Positions 41,982-51,752 of a stretch of 64,000 nucleotides of DNA are shown here, piece after piece. Numbering within the stretch: position 1 is the stretch's first letter; each line of letters opens with the position of its first letter. A model generated the notes under the pieces. That model made no database searches. It was not told the origin of the DNA and saw nothing but the letters and a program-made list of their open reading frames with translations. A program made the translations under genes and the position numbers. Origin of the DNA: an uncultured bacterium. GTDB taxonomy: Bacteria; Bacteroidota; Ignavibacteria; Kapaibacteriales; UBA4661. Location of the stretch: assembly GCA_937899715.1 (NCBI GenBank), contig CALCNX010000124.1:8642-72641 (forward strand), written 5' to 3'.

Positions 41982-43547
41982 ATGAGTTTGCTATTGGAGC
42001 CTTCGGATATGCAGCATTGTTTCATCATTGCACAGAAAAATAAGCAGAAAATCGGTTTACGATGGGCTGTGTTATTGCTTCTGCTTATTGTGAGCAGTGC
42101 AATACCTTCTGTCGTGAAGGCGCAATTGCTAGATACCGCACAGCTCAATGCACTGCAAACGTTTACCTCACTTGACGAAGCGGTCAAAAATGCCGATAAG
42201 GTGCAAAAGCTCGATTTGAGCGGTTTACAAATGGAAGAATTTCCCACGAAGCTCGATAAACTGGTGAACCTTCGTGTCCTTATACTGGATGCAAACCGCA
42301 TCAAATCTGTCCCCAGCGTTATCAGCAAGCTCAATAAACTTCAGATTTTGAGCATCACAGCAAATTTACTGGAATCTTTTCCGCGTGAGGTGACCAAGAT
42401 ACCGACACTCCAAGTGCTCCAGTTGGGGCGAAACCAGATTCCTGCGCTGCCCACTGACTTAGGATTACTCGTAGAATTGCAAGTATTGAACTTACAAAGT
42501 AACACACTTGTCTCGCTTCCTCCCGACCTCGGCAAGCTGACCAAACTTACCATGCTGGATGTAAGTAATAATCAACTTTCGGCATTACCGACCGAACTAG
42601 GGCAGCTAACTGCTCTTGAGTATTTGGACGCAAGCCGCAATCGCATCAGTTCTTTCGGGACAGAATTGGGTGCATGGGTAAATTTGAAAATATTGGCTCT
42701 GGAGGGAAATCAACTCAAAGCGTTGCCACCCGAACTCGGTAAATTGACAAAGTTACAACGGTTGGAACTGAGTACCAACCAAATTGAAGCACTGGGAGGA
42801 GAAATAGGAAACCTCACACAGTTGCAAACACTCCGCGTTGTCGGCAATGCTTTGACGGCGCTTCCGCCCGAAGTTGGCAAACTCACAAGCCTTGTGCAAC
42901 TGGATTTGAACAGCAATGCTTTGACGGCGCTACCAAATGAAATTGGTAATTTGGTCAATTTGCAAATGCTCGAATTGGGCAGTTGTAAACTTACCGAAGT
43001 ACCCGCATCACTTGGTAATTTGGGGCGCTTAGAAAAACTTTCCTTGAATGGAAACCAGCTTACAAAGATGCCGCCGGAAATCGGTAAACTTGTGAATCTG
43101 CAAAAACTTACGCTGAATGGAAATCAGATCACGATGCTGCCGTCCGATATTGGTAATTTGACGAAACTCCAAAGCCTCAACATTAGCAATAACCGTTTGA
43201 CGACGCTTCCGCCTGAGCTTGGAAAAATTGTGAATCTACAGATGCTTAACGCCACAAGGAACCAGCTTGCTGCACTGCCGAGTGATATGGGTAAACTTCT
43301 GAGTCTTCAGAAGTTGTACATCGCTGATAATAAACTTACATCTCTGCCGGGTGCAATGTCCGAACTTACAGACCTGCAAGATATTAACCTTGCCCGGAAC
43401 AAAGAATTAACGCGCTTGCCGGATATGTTGCGCCTTTCACGATTAAAAAAACTTGATATTTTGGATACCAAAGTGTCTAAAAATGATATTGGTCTGCTTA
43501 TCAAACTTCTGCCAAACACAGAAATAAAGTATTCCGACCAGCAGTAA
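41982..43547 (+). CDS. Secreted leucine-rich-repeat protein
   Basis: 521 residues if the ATG at 41982 is used; an ATG at 42009 preceded by a weak TTGGAG also fits. The signal peptide core is W-A-V-L-L-L-L-L-I-V-S-S-A, with cleavage near V-V-K-A-Q. The mature part contains about 17-18 leucine-rich repeats of the 23-residue bacterial type with L-P-x-E-L-G-x-L/N-L-x-x-L-x-L (for example L-P-P-E-L-G-K-L-T-K-L-Q-R-L and L-P-S-D-I-G-N-L-T-K-L-Q-S-L). A closing non-repeat segment ends K-Y-S-D. Such LRR proteins often mediate protein contact or adhesion. No T9SS tail is seen. Confidence 0.85.
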   Translation: MSLLLEPSDMQHCFIIAQKNKQKIGLRWAVLLLLLIVSSAIPSVVKAQLLDTAQLNALQTFTSLDEAVKNADKVQKLDLSGLQMEEFPTKLDKLVNLRVLILDANRIKSVPSVISKLNKLQILSITANLLESFPREVTKIPTLQVLQLGRNQIPALPTDLGLLVELQVLNLQSNTLVSLPPDLGKLTKLTMLDVSNNQLSALPTELGQLTALEYLDASRNRISSFGTELGAWVNLKILALEGNQLKALPPELGKLTKLQRLELSTNQIEALGGEIGNLTQLQTLRVVGNALTALPPEVGKLTSLVQLDLNSNALTALPNEIGNLVNLQMLELGSCKLTEVPASLGNLGRLEKLSLNGNQLTKMPPEIGKLVNLQKLTLNGNQITMLPSDIGNLTKLQSLNISNNRLTTLPPELGKIVNLQMLNATRNQLAALPSDMGKLLSLQKLYIADNKLTSLPGAMSELTDLQDINLARNKELTRLPDMLRLSRLKKLDILDTKVSKNDIGLLIKLLPNTEIKYSDQQ

Positions 43548-43577
43548 TCCCACAACAGGAGAAAGGCGAAAAGTGTA

Positions 43578-44258
43578 ATGTTCACAGGGCTTATCGAAGA
43601 AGTTGGCACTATTCGCTCTCTACGCCCACAAGGGCAGGGATTTCGTATCAGTGTTGCCGCTAAAGCCGTTACGCAGGGCTTGAAGGTAGATGATTCTGTC
43701 AGCATCAATGGTGCTTGCCAGACAGTGGTGCGTTGCGACGGCACTTCCTTCGATGTAGAAGCAGTCGAAGAAACGATTGTGAAGACGACACTCGGTGCAT
43801 TTCAAACGGGAAAGCGTGTCAATCTGGAGCGTGCACTACAAATGGGCGCACGGCTTGGGGGGCACATTGTGCAGGGGCACGTGGATACACGTGGCACTGT
43901 GCGAGCAATTCAGCAGCAGTCCACAAGTTGGCTTCTGAGCGTGGATTTCCCTGGCGAATTTGCACGTTATGTTGTGCCTGTTGGTTCTATTTGTATTGAT
44001 GGTGTAAGCCTGACGGCAGCCCGCGTTGAGCAGAATATCTTGACCGTTGCGGTGATACCGCATACGTGGTCGCATACAACATTGCACGAGTGCTCGTCGG
44101 GATCGGCTGTCAACCTTGAATTTGACATTATCGGCAAATACATTGAGCGCCTTCTTCTTTCCGGCAATGCCGACCATGCTCATCACATTTCTCGAAACCC
44201 TCCCCAAAAGGCTGGTGGCATGACCGAAGAATGGCTTACTACCATGGGGTTCGGGTGA
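43578..44258 (+). CDS. ribE: Riboflavin synthase, alpha subunit
   Basis: 226 residues. It dismutates two 6,7-dimethyl-8-ribityllumazine molecules to riboflavin and a by-product. The family start M-F-T-G-L-I-E-E-V-G-T-I is intact. The two homologous lumazine-binding barrels are at about 1-95 and 96-195, with V-S-I-N-G-A-C-Q-T-V (first) and I-C-I-D-G-V-S-L-T-A (second), and G-G-H-I-V-Q-G-H-V-D between. The C-terminal helix is short. It starts 30 bases after the LRR gene. No other rib gene is in the window. Confidence 0.96.
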   Translation: MFTGLIEEVGTIRSLRPQGQGFRISVAAKAVTQGLKVDDSVSINGACQTVVRCDGTSFDVEAVEETIVKTTLGAFQTGKRVNLERALQMGARLGGHIVQGHVDTRGTVRAIQQQSTSWLLSVDFPGEFARYVVPVGSICIDGVSLTAARVEQNILTVAVIPHTWSHTTLHECSSGSAVNLEFDIIGKYIERLLLSGNADHAHHISRNPPQKAGGMTEEWLTTMGFG

Positions 44259-44442
44259 TTTTACTTGGCAAATTCATATCACGCTAATAATATCCATCGT
44301 TGCCTCCTCTCTTGCGCACGATATTTTTTTGGTTAGTTGATAGGAAAGATGAATATTTGCACTTCTGCAACCCGCAGAAAGTGTGAGCGAACCGTTTCTT
44401 TTACCGTTTTTTTGACCGCAATGGTCACACCGAGACAACGCA
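44259..44442. other. Intergenic region upstream of the histidine kinase
   Basis: It contains a short palindrome TGACC-GCAAT-GGTCA at 44413-44427, 15 bases before the kinase ATG, that could be an operator or simply overlap its leader. On the minus strand a 7-codon reading frame (44274-44297) has a strong GAGGAGG upstream, discussed under rejected items. Confidence 0.3.
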
Positions 44443-46611
44443 ATGAGAGGTTTTAACTTTGCGACAAAATTTGCATTTATCCTGAGTGCTACCGCTCTGG
44501 TATCTGTGGGCATTATTGGCTATTGGCTTTCGTCTATCAGTTTGGATGAACTTAGCCAAAATGCACGCAATTTCTACGATGTGGTAGCGCACGATGTTAA
44601 GTCTCGTCTGGAAGAAAAAACCACGACTACCATTGTTCTCCTCAAAGAAACACGGGAAATCCTTGCAAATCCTGAACTAACAAATCAAACTGCATACAAC
44701 TTTGTTTCTTCTGCTCTTCAGCGGAGCTCCAGCGTTAGTGCACTTGGCGTGTATGATGTGGAGGGTAATTTTGTTGATGCCTTTGCCACAACAGCGCAAG
44801 ATTATTTGCCCCGCAAGCTCCCACAAGCACTTGTGGATTCTCTTTATGCCCGTCGTGATTCAAAAGACAGCCTGAATCCTATTGTTTGGCATACCATGCG
44901 TACCTCAGAAGGGCAAGCACCCGTTATTCCAATCGCTGTTGGCTATGTACGCGGCGACGGCACACGCGGCATTTTGTCGTGCGTACTGGCAGGGCAGGAA
45001 TTATCTGACTTCATTACTCGTGCATCCAAAGATGCCTTTGGTGGTAAAGAAGATCGTATGTTTATTGTTGATGATTCTCTGCGTTTGCTTGCTTCGTACG
45101 ACACTACGGCACTGCGCAAGCAAGAATTACTGCTTGGCGTAGGCATTTTTAAGGAAGTTACGAGTTTGAGTCAAGTTTCCTTTAGCCGCGATGCCGTTGC
45201 CTCAAAAGAATATAAAGGCTTTGGTGGTGAGCAAATGGTCGGGACGTATATTTCCATTCCCGACTTGCAGTCGGCGCTTGTTATTGAACAGCCTGCGTCG
45301 TATGTCTATCGGTCGGTGAATGAAATGCGGAAAAGTATTTTCTTCAGTTTGATTGCGGTCGGTACTGCTGCTATTGTCATTAGCTTTGCTGTCGCACGGC
45401 AGATTAGTCGTCCGATTAACCAGCTTTTGGAAGCATCTGAACGCATTGCCGAGCAAGATTTCGATTATCGTTTGGACGAGTCTCGTGGCGATGAATTTGG
45501 CATTCTGTTTCAAAGTAGTAATCGCGTTGCCGGAGAACTTGCCCGCTATCAACAAATGAATTTGAATAAAATTGTCGGCACGCGGAATAAGCTGGAAAGC
45601 GTTGTGCGCCAGGCAAGCGACGGGTTTATCGTCATTGAGCCGAACCGTTCTATTTTTGTGATGAACGATGTCTTTGCGCATTGGTTCGGTGTGGATGCTA
45701 TCACGGCAGAAGGTCGTTCTTTCTTAGATGTGCTTCCCGACTATGAACTTAAAAAGAACATCATGGACGCTTTCACAGGCGAGGCAACACATATTCCCGT
45801 ACAATTTACACTCCAACTTGTCGGTGAAGCAGACGAAACGGTTGTGAAGGGTACGTTTGTGCGCGTTGTGAATGACGACGTACTCACGGCAGTGATGGGG
45901 GTACTCCGCGATGTCACCCGTGAAGTGGCTGTTGACCGCATGAAAACTGAGCTTGTCTCTATTGTCGCCCACGAACTCCGTTCCCCGCTCAATACTATTC
46001 GCGGTTTTAGCGACCTGATTGGAAAAGGTCTAGAAGAAGACGAAACGAAAGAATTTGCTTCGATTATCACGTCGGAAGCAGACAGGCTCAACGCCGTTAT
46101 TACGAAGTTTCTTGATATTAACCGCATAGAATCCGGGCGAACGGATATGCGCAAAGTTCCATTCCGTTTGCACGAAGTTGTCAATAATGTCGTCAAAATT
46201 AATATGCCTCTGGCAGAAGAAAAGCAGATGACGGTGGATATGGAAATTCCACTTGCCACCACGCCTATCGTCGGCGACCCCGACCTTATCGGACAAGTAT
46301 TTTTGAATCTTTTCACCAATGCTGTTAAATACTCCGATCCCGGCAAAACCGTTCGTGTAGAAGTAATAGAAGGTGCGACTGAAATGCGCGTCAATGTTAC
46401 CGACCAAGGATATGGTATTTCGGATTCTGCACAAGAAAAGTTGTTCACGAAGTTTTTCCGTGCAACCGATGACGAGCGAGTTCGTCAGCACGTCGGAACG
46501 GGACTGGGACTTGCTTTTATTAAAGAAATTGTTGAAAAACACAATGGCGAGATGGGCGTTCATAGCCAAATTAACGTCGGCTCGACATTCTGGTTTATCC
46601 TTCCAAAGTAA
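44443..46611 (+). CDS. Membrane sensor histidine kinase (HAMP-PAS-HisKA-HATPase)
   Basis: 722 residues. The order is: membrane segment at about 7-28, extracytoplasmic sensor domain to about 295 (Cache/PAS-like, with the P-R-K-L-P-Q-A-L and V-G-Y-V-R-G-D-G-T-R-G-I-L-S segments), second membrane segment near 300-320, HAMP (R-P-I-N-Q-L-L-E-A-S-E-R-I, about 325-370), PAS near 385-500, HisKA with the phospho-acceptor His in V-A-H-E-L-R-S-P-L (H510), and HATPase_c with N-box N-L-F-T-N-A-V-K-Y, G1 D-Q-G-Y-G-I-S and G2 G-T-G-L-G-L. It probably phosphorylates a response regulator encoded elsewhere, because none is in the window. The ligand is unknown. Confidence 0.93.
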   Translation: MRGFNFATKFAFILSATALVSVGIIGYWLSSISLDELSQNARNFYDVVAHDVKSRLEEKTTTTIVLLKETREILANPELTNQTAYNFVSSALQRSSSVSALGVYDVEGNFVDAFATTAQDYLPRKLPQALVDSLYARRDSKDSLNPIVWHTMRTSEGQAPVIPIAVGYVRGDGTRGILSCVLAGQELSDFITRASKDAFGGKEDRMFIVDDSLRLLASYDTTALRKQELLLGVGIFKEVTSLSQVSFSRDAVASKEYKGFGGEQMVGTYISIPDLQSALVIEQPASYVYRSVNEMRKSIFFSLIAVGTAAIVISFAVARQISRPINQLLEASERIAEQDFDYRLDESRGDEFGILFQSSNRVAGELARYQQMNLNKIVGTRNKLESVVRQASDGFIVIEPNRSIFVMNDVFAHWFGVDAITAEGRSFLDVLPDYELKKNIMDAFTGEATHIPVQFTLQLVGEADETVVKGTFVRVVNDDVLTAVMGVLRDVTREVAVDRMKTELVSIVAHELRSPLNTIRGFSDLIGKGLEEDETKEFASIITSEADRLNAVITKFLDINRIESGRTDMRKVPFRLHEVVNNVVKINMPLAEEKQMTVDMEIPLATTPIVGDPDLIGQVFLNLFTNAVKYSDPGKTVRVEVIEGATEMRVNVTDQGYGISDSAQEKLFTKFFRATDDERVRQHVGTGLGLAFIKEIVEKHNGEMGVHSQINVGSTFWFILPK

Positions 46612-46690
46612 AAGGTAATTTGTATCCTCACCCAATCGCACAAAAGTGCATCACACTCTTACGTTCTCAAGCACTCACGCTCCAGTAACT

Positions 46691-48151
46691 ATGCCAATAC
46701 AATATGAAGCCGTCATCGGTCTTGAAGTTCACGCGCAACTTCTGACCAAAAGTAAAATTTTCTGCGCCGACCCGACAACCTTCGGGGAACCGCCCAATAC
46801 AAACATTTCTCCTGTTTCCTTGGGGCATCCGGGCGTACTGCCGGTTTTGAATAAACAAGTGGTGGAGTACACGCTCAGAATGGGCTTGGCGACACATTGC
46901 AAAATTCGTCCGGTCTCACTCTTTGCACGGAAGCACTATTTTTACCCGGACTTACCGAAGGGCTATCAAATCTCACAATTTGACGAGCCGATTTGTTACG
47001 AGGGCTTTTTGGATGTGGAACTGGATTCTAAAGGTGATGGCACAGAGACAAAGCGCATCGGCATTACCCGTATTCACATTGAGGAAGACGCGGGCAAATC
47101 TATTCACGACCTAGATATTGATACGCTCGTGGACTTGAACCGTGCCGGTGTGGCGCTGATTGAAATTGTGAGCGAACCGGACATCCGTACTGCACAAGAA
47201 GCGGTTGCTTATCTGACCCAAATTCGCCAAATCTTGTTGTATCTGGGCATTTGCGACGGCAACATGGAGGAAGGTTCCATGCGGTGCGATGCAAACATTT
47301 CTATTCGTCCTGTCGGTGATACCAAACTTGGTACGAAAACAGAAGTTAAGAATATGAATAGCTTTCGCAATGTCGAGAAAGCAATCGAATATGAAATCAA
47401 GCGTCAAATTGAGGTCGTCGAAGCAGGCGGCACGATTGTGCAGGAAACACGCGGCTGGGATGCAAATTCGCAAACAACCAAGTCGCAACGCAGCAAGGAG
47501 CAGGCACACGACTACCGTTACTTCCCCGAACCCGACTTACCACCAATTCGCGTGAGCGAAGCGTGGCTGACTGAGGTGCGTAAATCCTTGCCCGAATTGT
47601 CGTTCGACCGCAAGCGCCGTTTTATCCGCGATTTTGCACTTCCCGGCTACGATGCCAGCGTTCTGACGCAAGAGCAAGCACTGGCGCAATTCTTTGAAGA
47701 TGCTTGTTCGCATCTTGCAGAAAAATCGAAAGAGCGCTATAAACTCGTCAGCAACTGGATAATGACCGAGGTTATGCGGGTGCTAGGCGAACGCAAAATC
47801 ACGATTCAAGAACTGAATCTTGCGCCGCAGCATATCGCTGAATTAGTAGATTTATTCGCTTCGGATGCAATCAGTTCAAAAACTGCGAAAGAAATTTTTC
47901 CCGAAGTGCTCGCGGGCAAAGCGCCCAAGCAGATTGTGGAAGAAAAGGGCTTGGCGCAGGTTTCCGATACGTCCTTTATTGTGGAAATCGTTGAACGTAT
48001 TCTGAGCGATAATCCCGACGAAGTAACGCGCTTCCGAGGCGGTAAGACAAACCTTATGGGCTTTTTCGTAGGGCAAGCGCTCAAAGAAACAAAGGGCAAG
48101 GCAAATCCAAAAGTAGTAACTCAAATTCTGCAAGACCGCTTAAATGCTTGA
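46691..48151 (+). CDS. gatB: Aspartyl/glutamyl-tRNA(Asn/Gln) amidotransferase subunit B
   Basis: 486 residues from the ATG at 46691. The upstream in-frame 15 codons are unlikely. GatB is the tRNA-binding kinase-like subunit of the GatCAB complex that converts misacylated Glu-tRNA(Gln) or Asp-tRNA(Asn) to the correct amide form. Family blocks: Y-E-A-V-I-G-L-E-V-H-A-Q-L at the N-terminus, L-P-K-G-Y-Q-I-S-Q, H-I-E-E-D-A-G-K-S near residue 130, E-G-S-M-R-C-D-A-N-I-S, and E-V-K-N-M-N-S-F-R. The C-terminal Yqey-like domain (about 340-486) contacts the tRNA elbow. gatA and gatC are not nearby. Confidence 0.96.
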   Translation: MPIQYEAVIGLEVHAQLLTKSKIFCADPTTFGEPPNTNISPVSLGHPGVLPVLNKQVVEYTLRMGLATHCKIRPVSLFARKHYFYPDLPKGYQISQFDEPICYEGFLDVELDSKGDGTETKRIGITRIHIEEDAGKSIHDLDIDTLVDLNRAGVALIEIVSEPDIRTAQEAVAYLTQIRQILLYLGICDGNMEEGSMRCDANISIRPVGDTKLGTKTEVKNMNSFRNVEKAIEYEIKRQIEVVEAGGTIVQETRGWDANSQTTKSQRSKEQAHDYRYFPEPDLPPIRVSEAWLTEVRKSLPELSFDRKRRFIRDFALPGYDASVLTQEQALAQFFEDACSHLAEKSKERYKLVSNWIMTEVMRVLGERKITIQELNLAPQHIAELVDLFASDAISSKTAKEIFPEVLAGKAPKQIVEEKGLAQVSDTSFIVEIVERILSDNPDEVTRFRGGKTNLMGFFVGQALKETKGKANPKVVTQILQDRLNA

Positions 48152-48164
48152 CATCTGAATTTTT

Positions 48165-48920
48165 ATGATGCAATTTTTTCGTAAAGTCCGCGTCGCACTT
48201 TCTCCGCGCGAATCTCTGCTCAAAACTACACTCTCAAATGGCGCTGTTGTCTATGGCAAAAACCGTACAGGCTTTGGTGGGCGTGGCATATATGTTCTGC
48301 GCGAAGAGATTGAACCCGAATTTACACACTTGGAACAATTTTTAGATACCGATGGCGTATTCTTGGATATTGGCGCAAACACCGGAATTTACACCATCAA
48401 AGCAGCAAAACATTATAGCGCCGGAAGTGGCTTGGTGATTGCGATGGAGCCATTCCCGGATGTCCTTGCAACACTCTATCGCAGTATTCAAGCGAACGGC
48501 TTCCACAATGTGCATTTGCGCAATGCCTGCGCCGGAGCTTCCACGGGTACGGCATCATTCTGGCTCAATGCCGGAACGCCGCATACCTTCAGCTTGCTCA
48601 AGCGCGATAATGCAGCCAGTAGCCTTTCTTCGCTCGTTCTGTCAGTGGACGATTTGCTTCGCTGGGAAGGTGTTGAGCGGCTTGATTATATGAAAATTGA
48701 TGTGGAAGGTGCAGAGGCAGTGGTTCTGGAAGGCGCAAAAGAATCCATCGCCCGCTTCCGTCCTATCATCCAAGCAGAGATTACCATTAACGAGCTAAAC
48801 TTTACTCTCGACAACTACGCCACTTTTCGCGCCGCACCCGATAGCCCCAATAACGTTTATATTCCGCTCGAAAGCAGCAAAATTGCTGTTGCCGAGCGCT
48901 TAGGCTGGAAACGATTGTAA
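48165..48920 (+). CDS. FkbM-family methyltransferase
   Basis: 251 residues. FkbM-type SAM-dependent methyltransferases act on sugars or polyketides. The SAM-binding motif is V-F-L-D-I-G-A-N-T-G-I-Y-T (about residues 65-77), followed by A-M-E-P-F-P and the family tail M-K-I-D-V-E-G-A-E-A-V-V-L-E-G-A (near 178). The substrate could be a surface glycan, given the envelope-sugar genes elsewhere, but nothing nearby shows this. It begins 13 bases after gatB. Confidence 0.87.
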   Translation: MMQFFRKVRVALSPRESLLKTTLSNGAVVYGKNRTGFGGRGIYVLREEIEPEFTHLEQFLDTDGVFLDIGANTGIYTIKAAKHYSAGSGLVIAMEPFPDVLATLYRSIQANGFHNVHLRNACAGASTGTASFWLNAGTPHTFSLLKRDNAASSLSSLVLSVDDLLRWEGVERLDYMKIDVEGAEAVVLEGAKESIARFRPIIQAEITINELNFTLDNYATFRAAPDSPNNVYIPLESSKIAVAERLGWKRL

Positions 48921-48983
48921 ATGTTGTAACAACAATCTCACGAACTCTTCACATTTGGCGCACTTCACGTGCGCTCCCTGATT

Positions 48984-50243
48984 ATGGAACCCTCCAGTAG
49001 TACGCCTACCGCACCACAGGCTGCCTCCACGCTTACCTCCTCAATAGTTGTTCCCATTCTCGCTGGCATTAGTACTGTTCACCTGTTGAACGATGTAATG
49101 CAAGCCGTTGTCCCCGCGACATTTCCCATCATTCAAAAATCGCTGCACCTCAATTATACCCAACTGGGCTTGATTGCTTTTGCCAATAGCATGACGGCAT
49201 CCGTCATGCAACCGCTTGTGGGGTGGTACACCGACCGCAAGCCACAGCCGTACTTGCTACTCGTAGGAATGGCGTTTACACTTGTGGGTATGGGCTTACT
49301 GGCAGTGTCGGTAGCATTTGGAATGATTATTCTCGCAGTGATGTTGGTCGGGCTTGGTTCGGCGGTCTTTCACCCTGAGGCTTCGCGTATTGTTTTGCTT
49401 GCTTCGGGAACAAGACAGGGTTGGGGGCAGTCGCTTTTTCAGGTTGGGGGCAATATAGGAACGTCATTTGCACCACTAATGACCATTCTGATTTTTGTAC
49501 CGATGGGACAATTTGGAGCGGTATGGTTTACGGGTGTGGCAGCAGTGGCAATCATGGTGCTATACAAAATTGCCGTGTGGTATAAAGCCCATATTCCTTC
49601 GCTTCGGCGGCGTACTGCCGCAGCACGTGTGCGGCGCACAGGAGCACAAGTCCGAATTATTCGTTTTGCAACGGTCTTGGTGTTTTTCTTAGCGTTCTTG
49701 CGGGCGTGGTTTGTGGCGGGAATCGGGAATTTTTATTCGCTTTTTCAGATTCAACACTTCGGCACACCGCTTCCAATCGCACAGGCTCATACATTTGTCT
49801 TTCTTTTTGCAGGAGCCATCGGGACACTTTTCGGTGGTGCGTTTGCTGACCGCTTTGGCAAAAAAAATGCGTTGGCGTTTTCAACACTTGGTTGTGCACC
49901 ATTCGCTGCCTTTTTACCATTCACCAGTGCTGCCGAAAATAGTATAATTTCGTATATTCTTGTTGCCGGGTCGGGCTTTGCGATTTTGACTGGATTCACC
50001 GTCGCACTCATTTATATGTTCGACCTTCTGCCGGGTAGAACGGGCATGGTATCTGGCTTAATGTTTGGTCTGGCATTTGGCTTGGCGGCGATTGGTTCGA
50101 TTGCATTAGGCAGAATAGCCGACTGGCTTGGCATTCATACGATGATGATATTTTGCTGTGCGCTGCCCGCGCTTGGCATTGCAACCTACTTTTTGCCGGA
50201 TGATGCCCGTATTCGGGCGTGGAATGTGGATGCGCAAACGTAA
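48984..50243 (+). CDS. MFS transporter, fosmidomycin-resistance-like
   Basis: 419 residues from the ATG at 48984 (a GTG at 48969 is possible). A 12-helix major-facilitator protein: the first helices contain I-L-A-G-I-S-T-V-H-L-L-N-D-V. G-W-Y-T-D-R-K is the loop 2-3 motif, and F-H-P-E-A-S-R is the segment typical of the Fsr (fosmidomycin resistance) branch. The second half starts near F-A-T-V-L-V-F-F-L, with F-A-D-R-F-G-K-K-N in its loop. It sits in the inner membrane and may export a small drug-like or metabolic compound. The exact substrate is unknown. Confidence 0.88.
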   Translation: MEPSSSTPTAPQAASTLTSSIVVPILAGISTVHLLNDVMQAVVPATFPIIQKSLHLNYTQLGLIAFANSMTASVMQPLVGWYTDRKPQPYLLLVGMAFTLVGMGLLAVSVAFGMIILAVMLVGLGSAVFHPEASRIVLLASGTRQGWGQSLFQVGGNIGTSFAPLMTILIFVPMGQFGAVWFTGVAAVAIMVLYKIAVWYKAHIPSLRRRTAAARVRRTGAQVRIIRFATVLVFFLAFLRAWFVAGIGNFYSLFQIQHFGTPLPIAQAHTFVFLFAGAIGTLFGGAFADRFGKKNALAFSTLGCAPFAAFLPFTSAAENSIISYILVAGSGFAILTGFTVALIYMFDLLPGRTGMVSGLMFGLAFGLAAIGSIALGRIADWLGIHTMMIFCCALPALGIATYFLPDDARIRAWNVDAQT

Positions 50244-50277
50244 TAATTTTGTATTTTGAATAGCTACGTTGTTCCTA

Positions 50278-50313
50278 TTTGTTCCCTTAAATCAATAATT
50301 CTTTTATACTTTG
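50278..50313 (+). promoter_or_regulatory. Candidate promoter of the T9SS cargo gene
   Basis: TTTG (50278-50281) and TATACTTTG (50305-50313) resemble the -33 and -7 elements of Bacteroidetes promoters, but the spacing is a few bases longer than usual. The gene start lies 15 bases later. Confidence 0.3.
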
Positions 50314-50328
50314 TGGGTTGGATGTCCT

Positions 50329-51675
50329 ATGAAAAATATTATTATCCCCAAGTGCCTACTTTCAATAGCGATGTTGCTTATTGTAATAATGGTTTGTTCT
50401 TCATTTGGTGAAGTGCAGGCACAGCCGTCGTTGCCCGTGAAAGACTATTCGGTTGGCAGCAGGTATGTGTATCAAGATCGTGGCGAGACACTGGAAGAAG
50501 TCGTACTACGAGACACATTGATTCTTGGTGAACTTTATGGAGTGGTGCGGAGTTTTGGTGCTATCAGGTTCATGCGCTCAACTGATACCGACATCTACGA
50601 ATACACTCCGATTCGGAAGCGTGATACTGTTCTTTATCATTATGGTCAGAGTTGTGCTACTCCGGCAAGTATGTATTGGCTGTACATACCTGATTTTTGT
50701 ACATTATCGGGGGTATCATCTAATTCAATTCAGTATGCAAAATACTCTCAGTTGCCAACTAATTTTGTGGGAATTGACACATATAGTGGAGAGTTTATTA
50801 GTTATGAAAAACCCTTTGGTTTAGTAAGCTATGCAGCAAAAGAATGTCATCCGGTCTATTCTCCGCCTGGGCAGGGTGCAAGCAGACCGCTGGAGTATCG
50901 TTCTCCAGGCGGATGGTACCAGTCTTGTAGTGGCAGTGAAAAAATAAAACTGCTGAGTGCTTCGGTCAAAGGGAAAATTACTTTTGTAATGACTATTGAT
51001 AATAATTCAGCACTGAAAACAGTTGCTTTTGGTGAACAAGTTGGGTTTTCATTAAGTTTACCATATTCTGAGCGGTTATTAACACAGCTTCCCGAGCAGC
51101 TAACACTGCAAATTTCTCTTGATACGAACGACATAGAGGCACTCGAAATTCGCCAATTCGGTAAACTCTCATCTGTCCAACGAATTGCGACAACAGGGAG
51201 TACGGTAACACTCGCAACGACTCTATCCAAAAACTTAGGAAGTATAAGTTTTCGTTCAAAATCATTGCAACCGCGAGAACAGCAGATTTCCATGAGATTA
51301 TCAAGCACTGCCGCAAACTTGATATTTCCAGAGGTTACGTGTCTTATCCGCCATCAAGGGTTGTCGGCATACAATCTCTCGCAGGACGCGCAATCTAAAG
51401 TTGCAGTGGGGCAAAATATTATCCAGCATATTGCTCCTAACCCTTCGTCTGATAATATTAGCGTTCGATATGTAATGGGAGCATCTGCGGAGATAGTCTC
51501 AGTCGAAATTGTCAGTGCGTTAGGTACACCTGTAAAATCACTATCATTGCCGAGCTACAAATACGGAGTTCATGACATTGCGATTGATATTTCAGACTTG
51601 ACGCAGGGCGTATATTTCTTGAAAGTGCAATCGAATAACAATGTCGAAATGCGCAAAATTATTGTTGGCAGATAG
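50329..51675 (+). CDS. Secreted protein with T9SS C-terminal sorting domain
   Basis: 448 residues from the ATG at 50329. A signal peptide (C-L-L-S-I-A-M-L-L-I-V-I-M-V core, cleavage near V-Q-A-Q) is followed by a beta-rich N-terminal domain without recognised family (V-G-S-R-Y-V-Y-Q-D-R, G-V-V-R-S-F-G). Four to six Cys suggest disulfides. The final 80 residues form a T9SS type A sorting domain: A-P-N-P-S-S-D-N-I-S-V-R-Y, then S-A-L-G-T-P-V-K-S-L, and L-T-Q-G-V-Y-F-L-K-V-Q. With porU/porV in the window this is a good candidate cargo of that system. It is more AT-rich than its neighbours. Confidence 0.85.
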   Translation: MKNIIIPKCLLSIAMLLIVIMVCSSFGEVQAQPSLPVKDYSVGSRYVYQDRGETLEEVVLRDTLILGELYGVVRSFGAIRFMRSTDTDIYEYTPIRKRDTVLYHYGQSCATPASMYWLYIPDFCTLSGVSSNSIQYAKYSQLPTNFVGIDTYSGEFISYEKPFGLVSYAAKECHPVYSPPGQGASRPLEYRSPGGWYQSCSGSEKIKLLSASVKGKITFVMTIDNNSALKTVAFGEQVGFSLSLPYSERLLTQLPEQLTLQISLDTNDIEALEIRQFGKLSSVQRIATTGSTVTLATTLSKNLGSISFRSKSLQPREQQISMRLSSTAANLIFPEVTCLIRHQGLSAYNLSQDAQSKVAVGQNIIQHIAPNPSSDNISVRYVMGASAEIVSVEIVSALGTPVKSLSLPSYKYGVHDIAIDISDLTQGVYFLKVQSNNNVEMRKIIVGR

Positions 51676-51752
51676 CGATTGTTTATTGCGGGTGCATTAT
51701 TTTAGACGGCAATTCTCTACTTTCTTTTCAAATATATTTCTAACACCACCAA

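Noticed and set aside
44274..44297. Minus-strand 7-codon reading frame M-D-I-I-S-V-I with a strong GAGGAGG upstream, resembling another Ile/Val leader
   Set aside because: Downstream on that strand is only the antisense of riboflavin synthase, with no amino acid gene and no terminator, so there is nothing for it to attenuate.
44413..44427. TGACC-GCAAT-GGTCA palindrome before the histidine kinase as an operator
   Set aside because: A single 5-bp palindrome is too short to claim as a site without conservation data. It is noted only in the intergenic entry.
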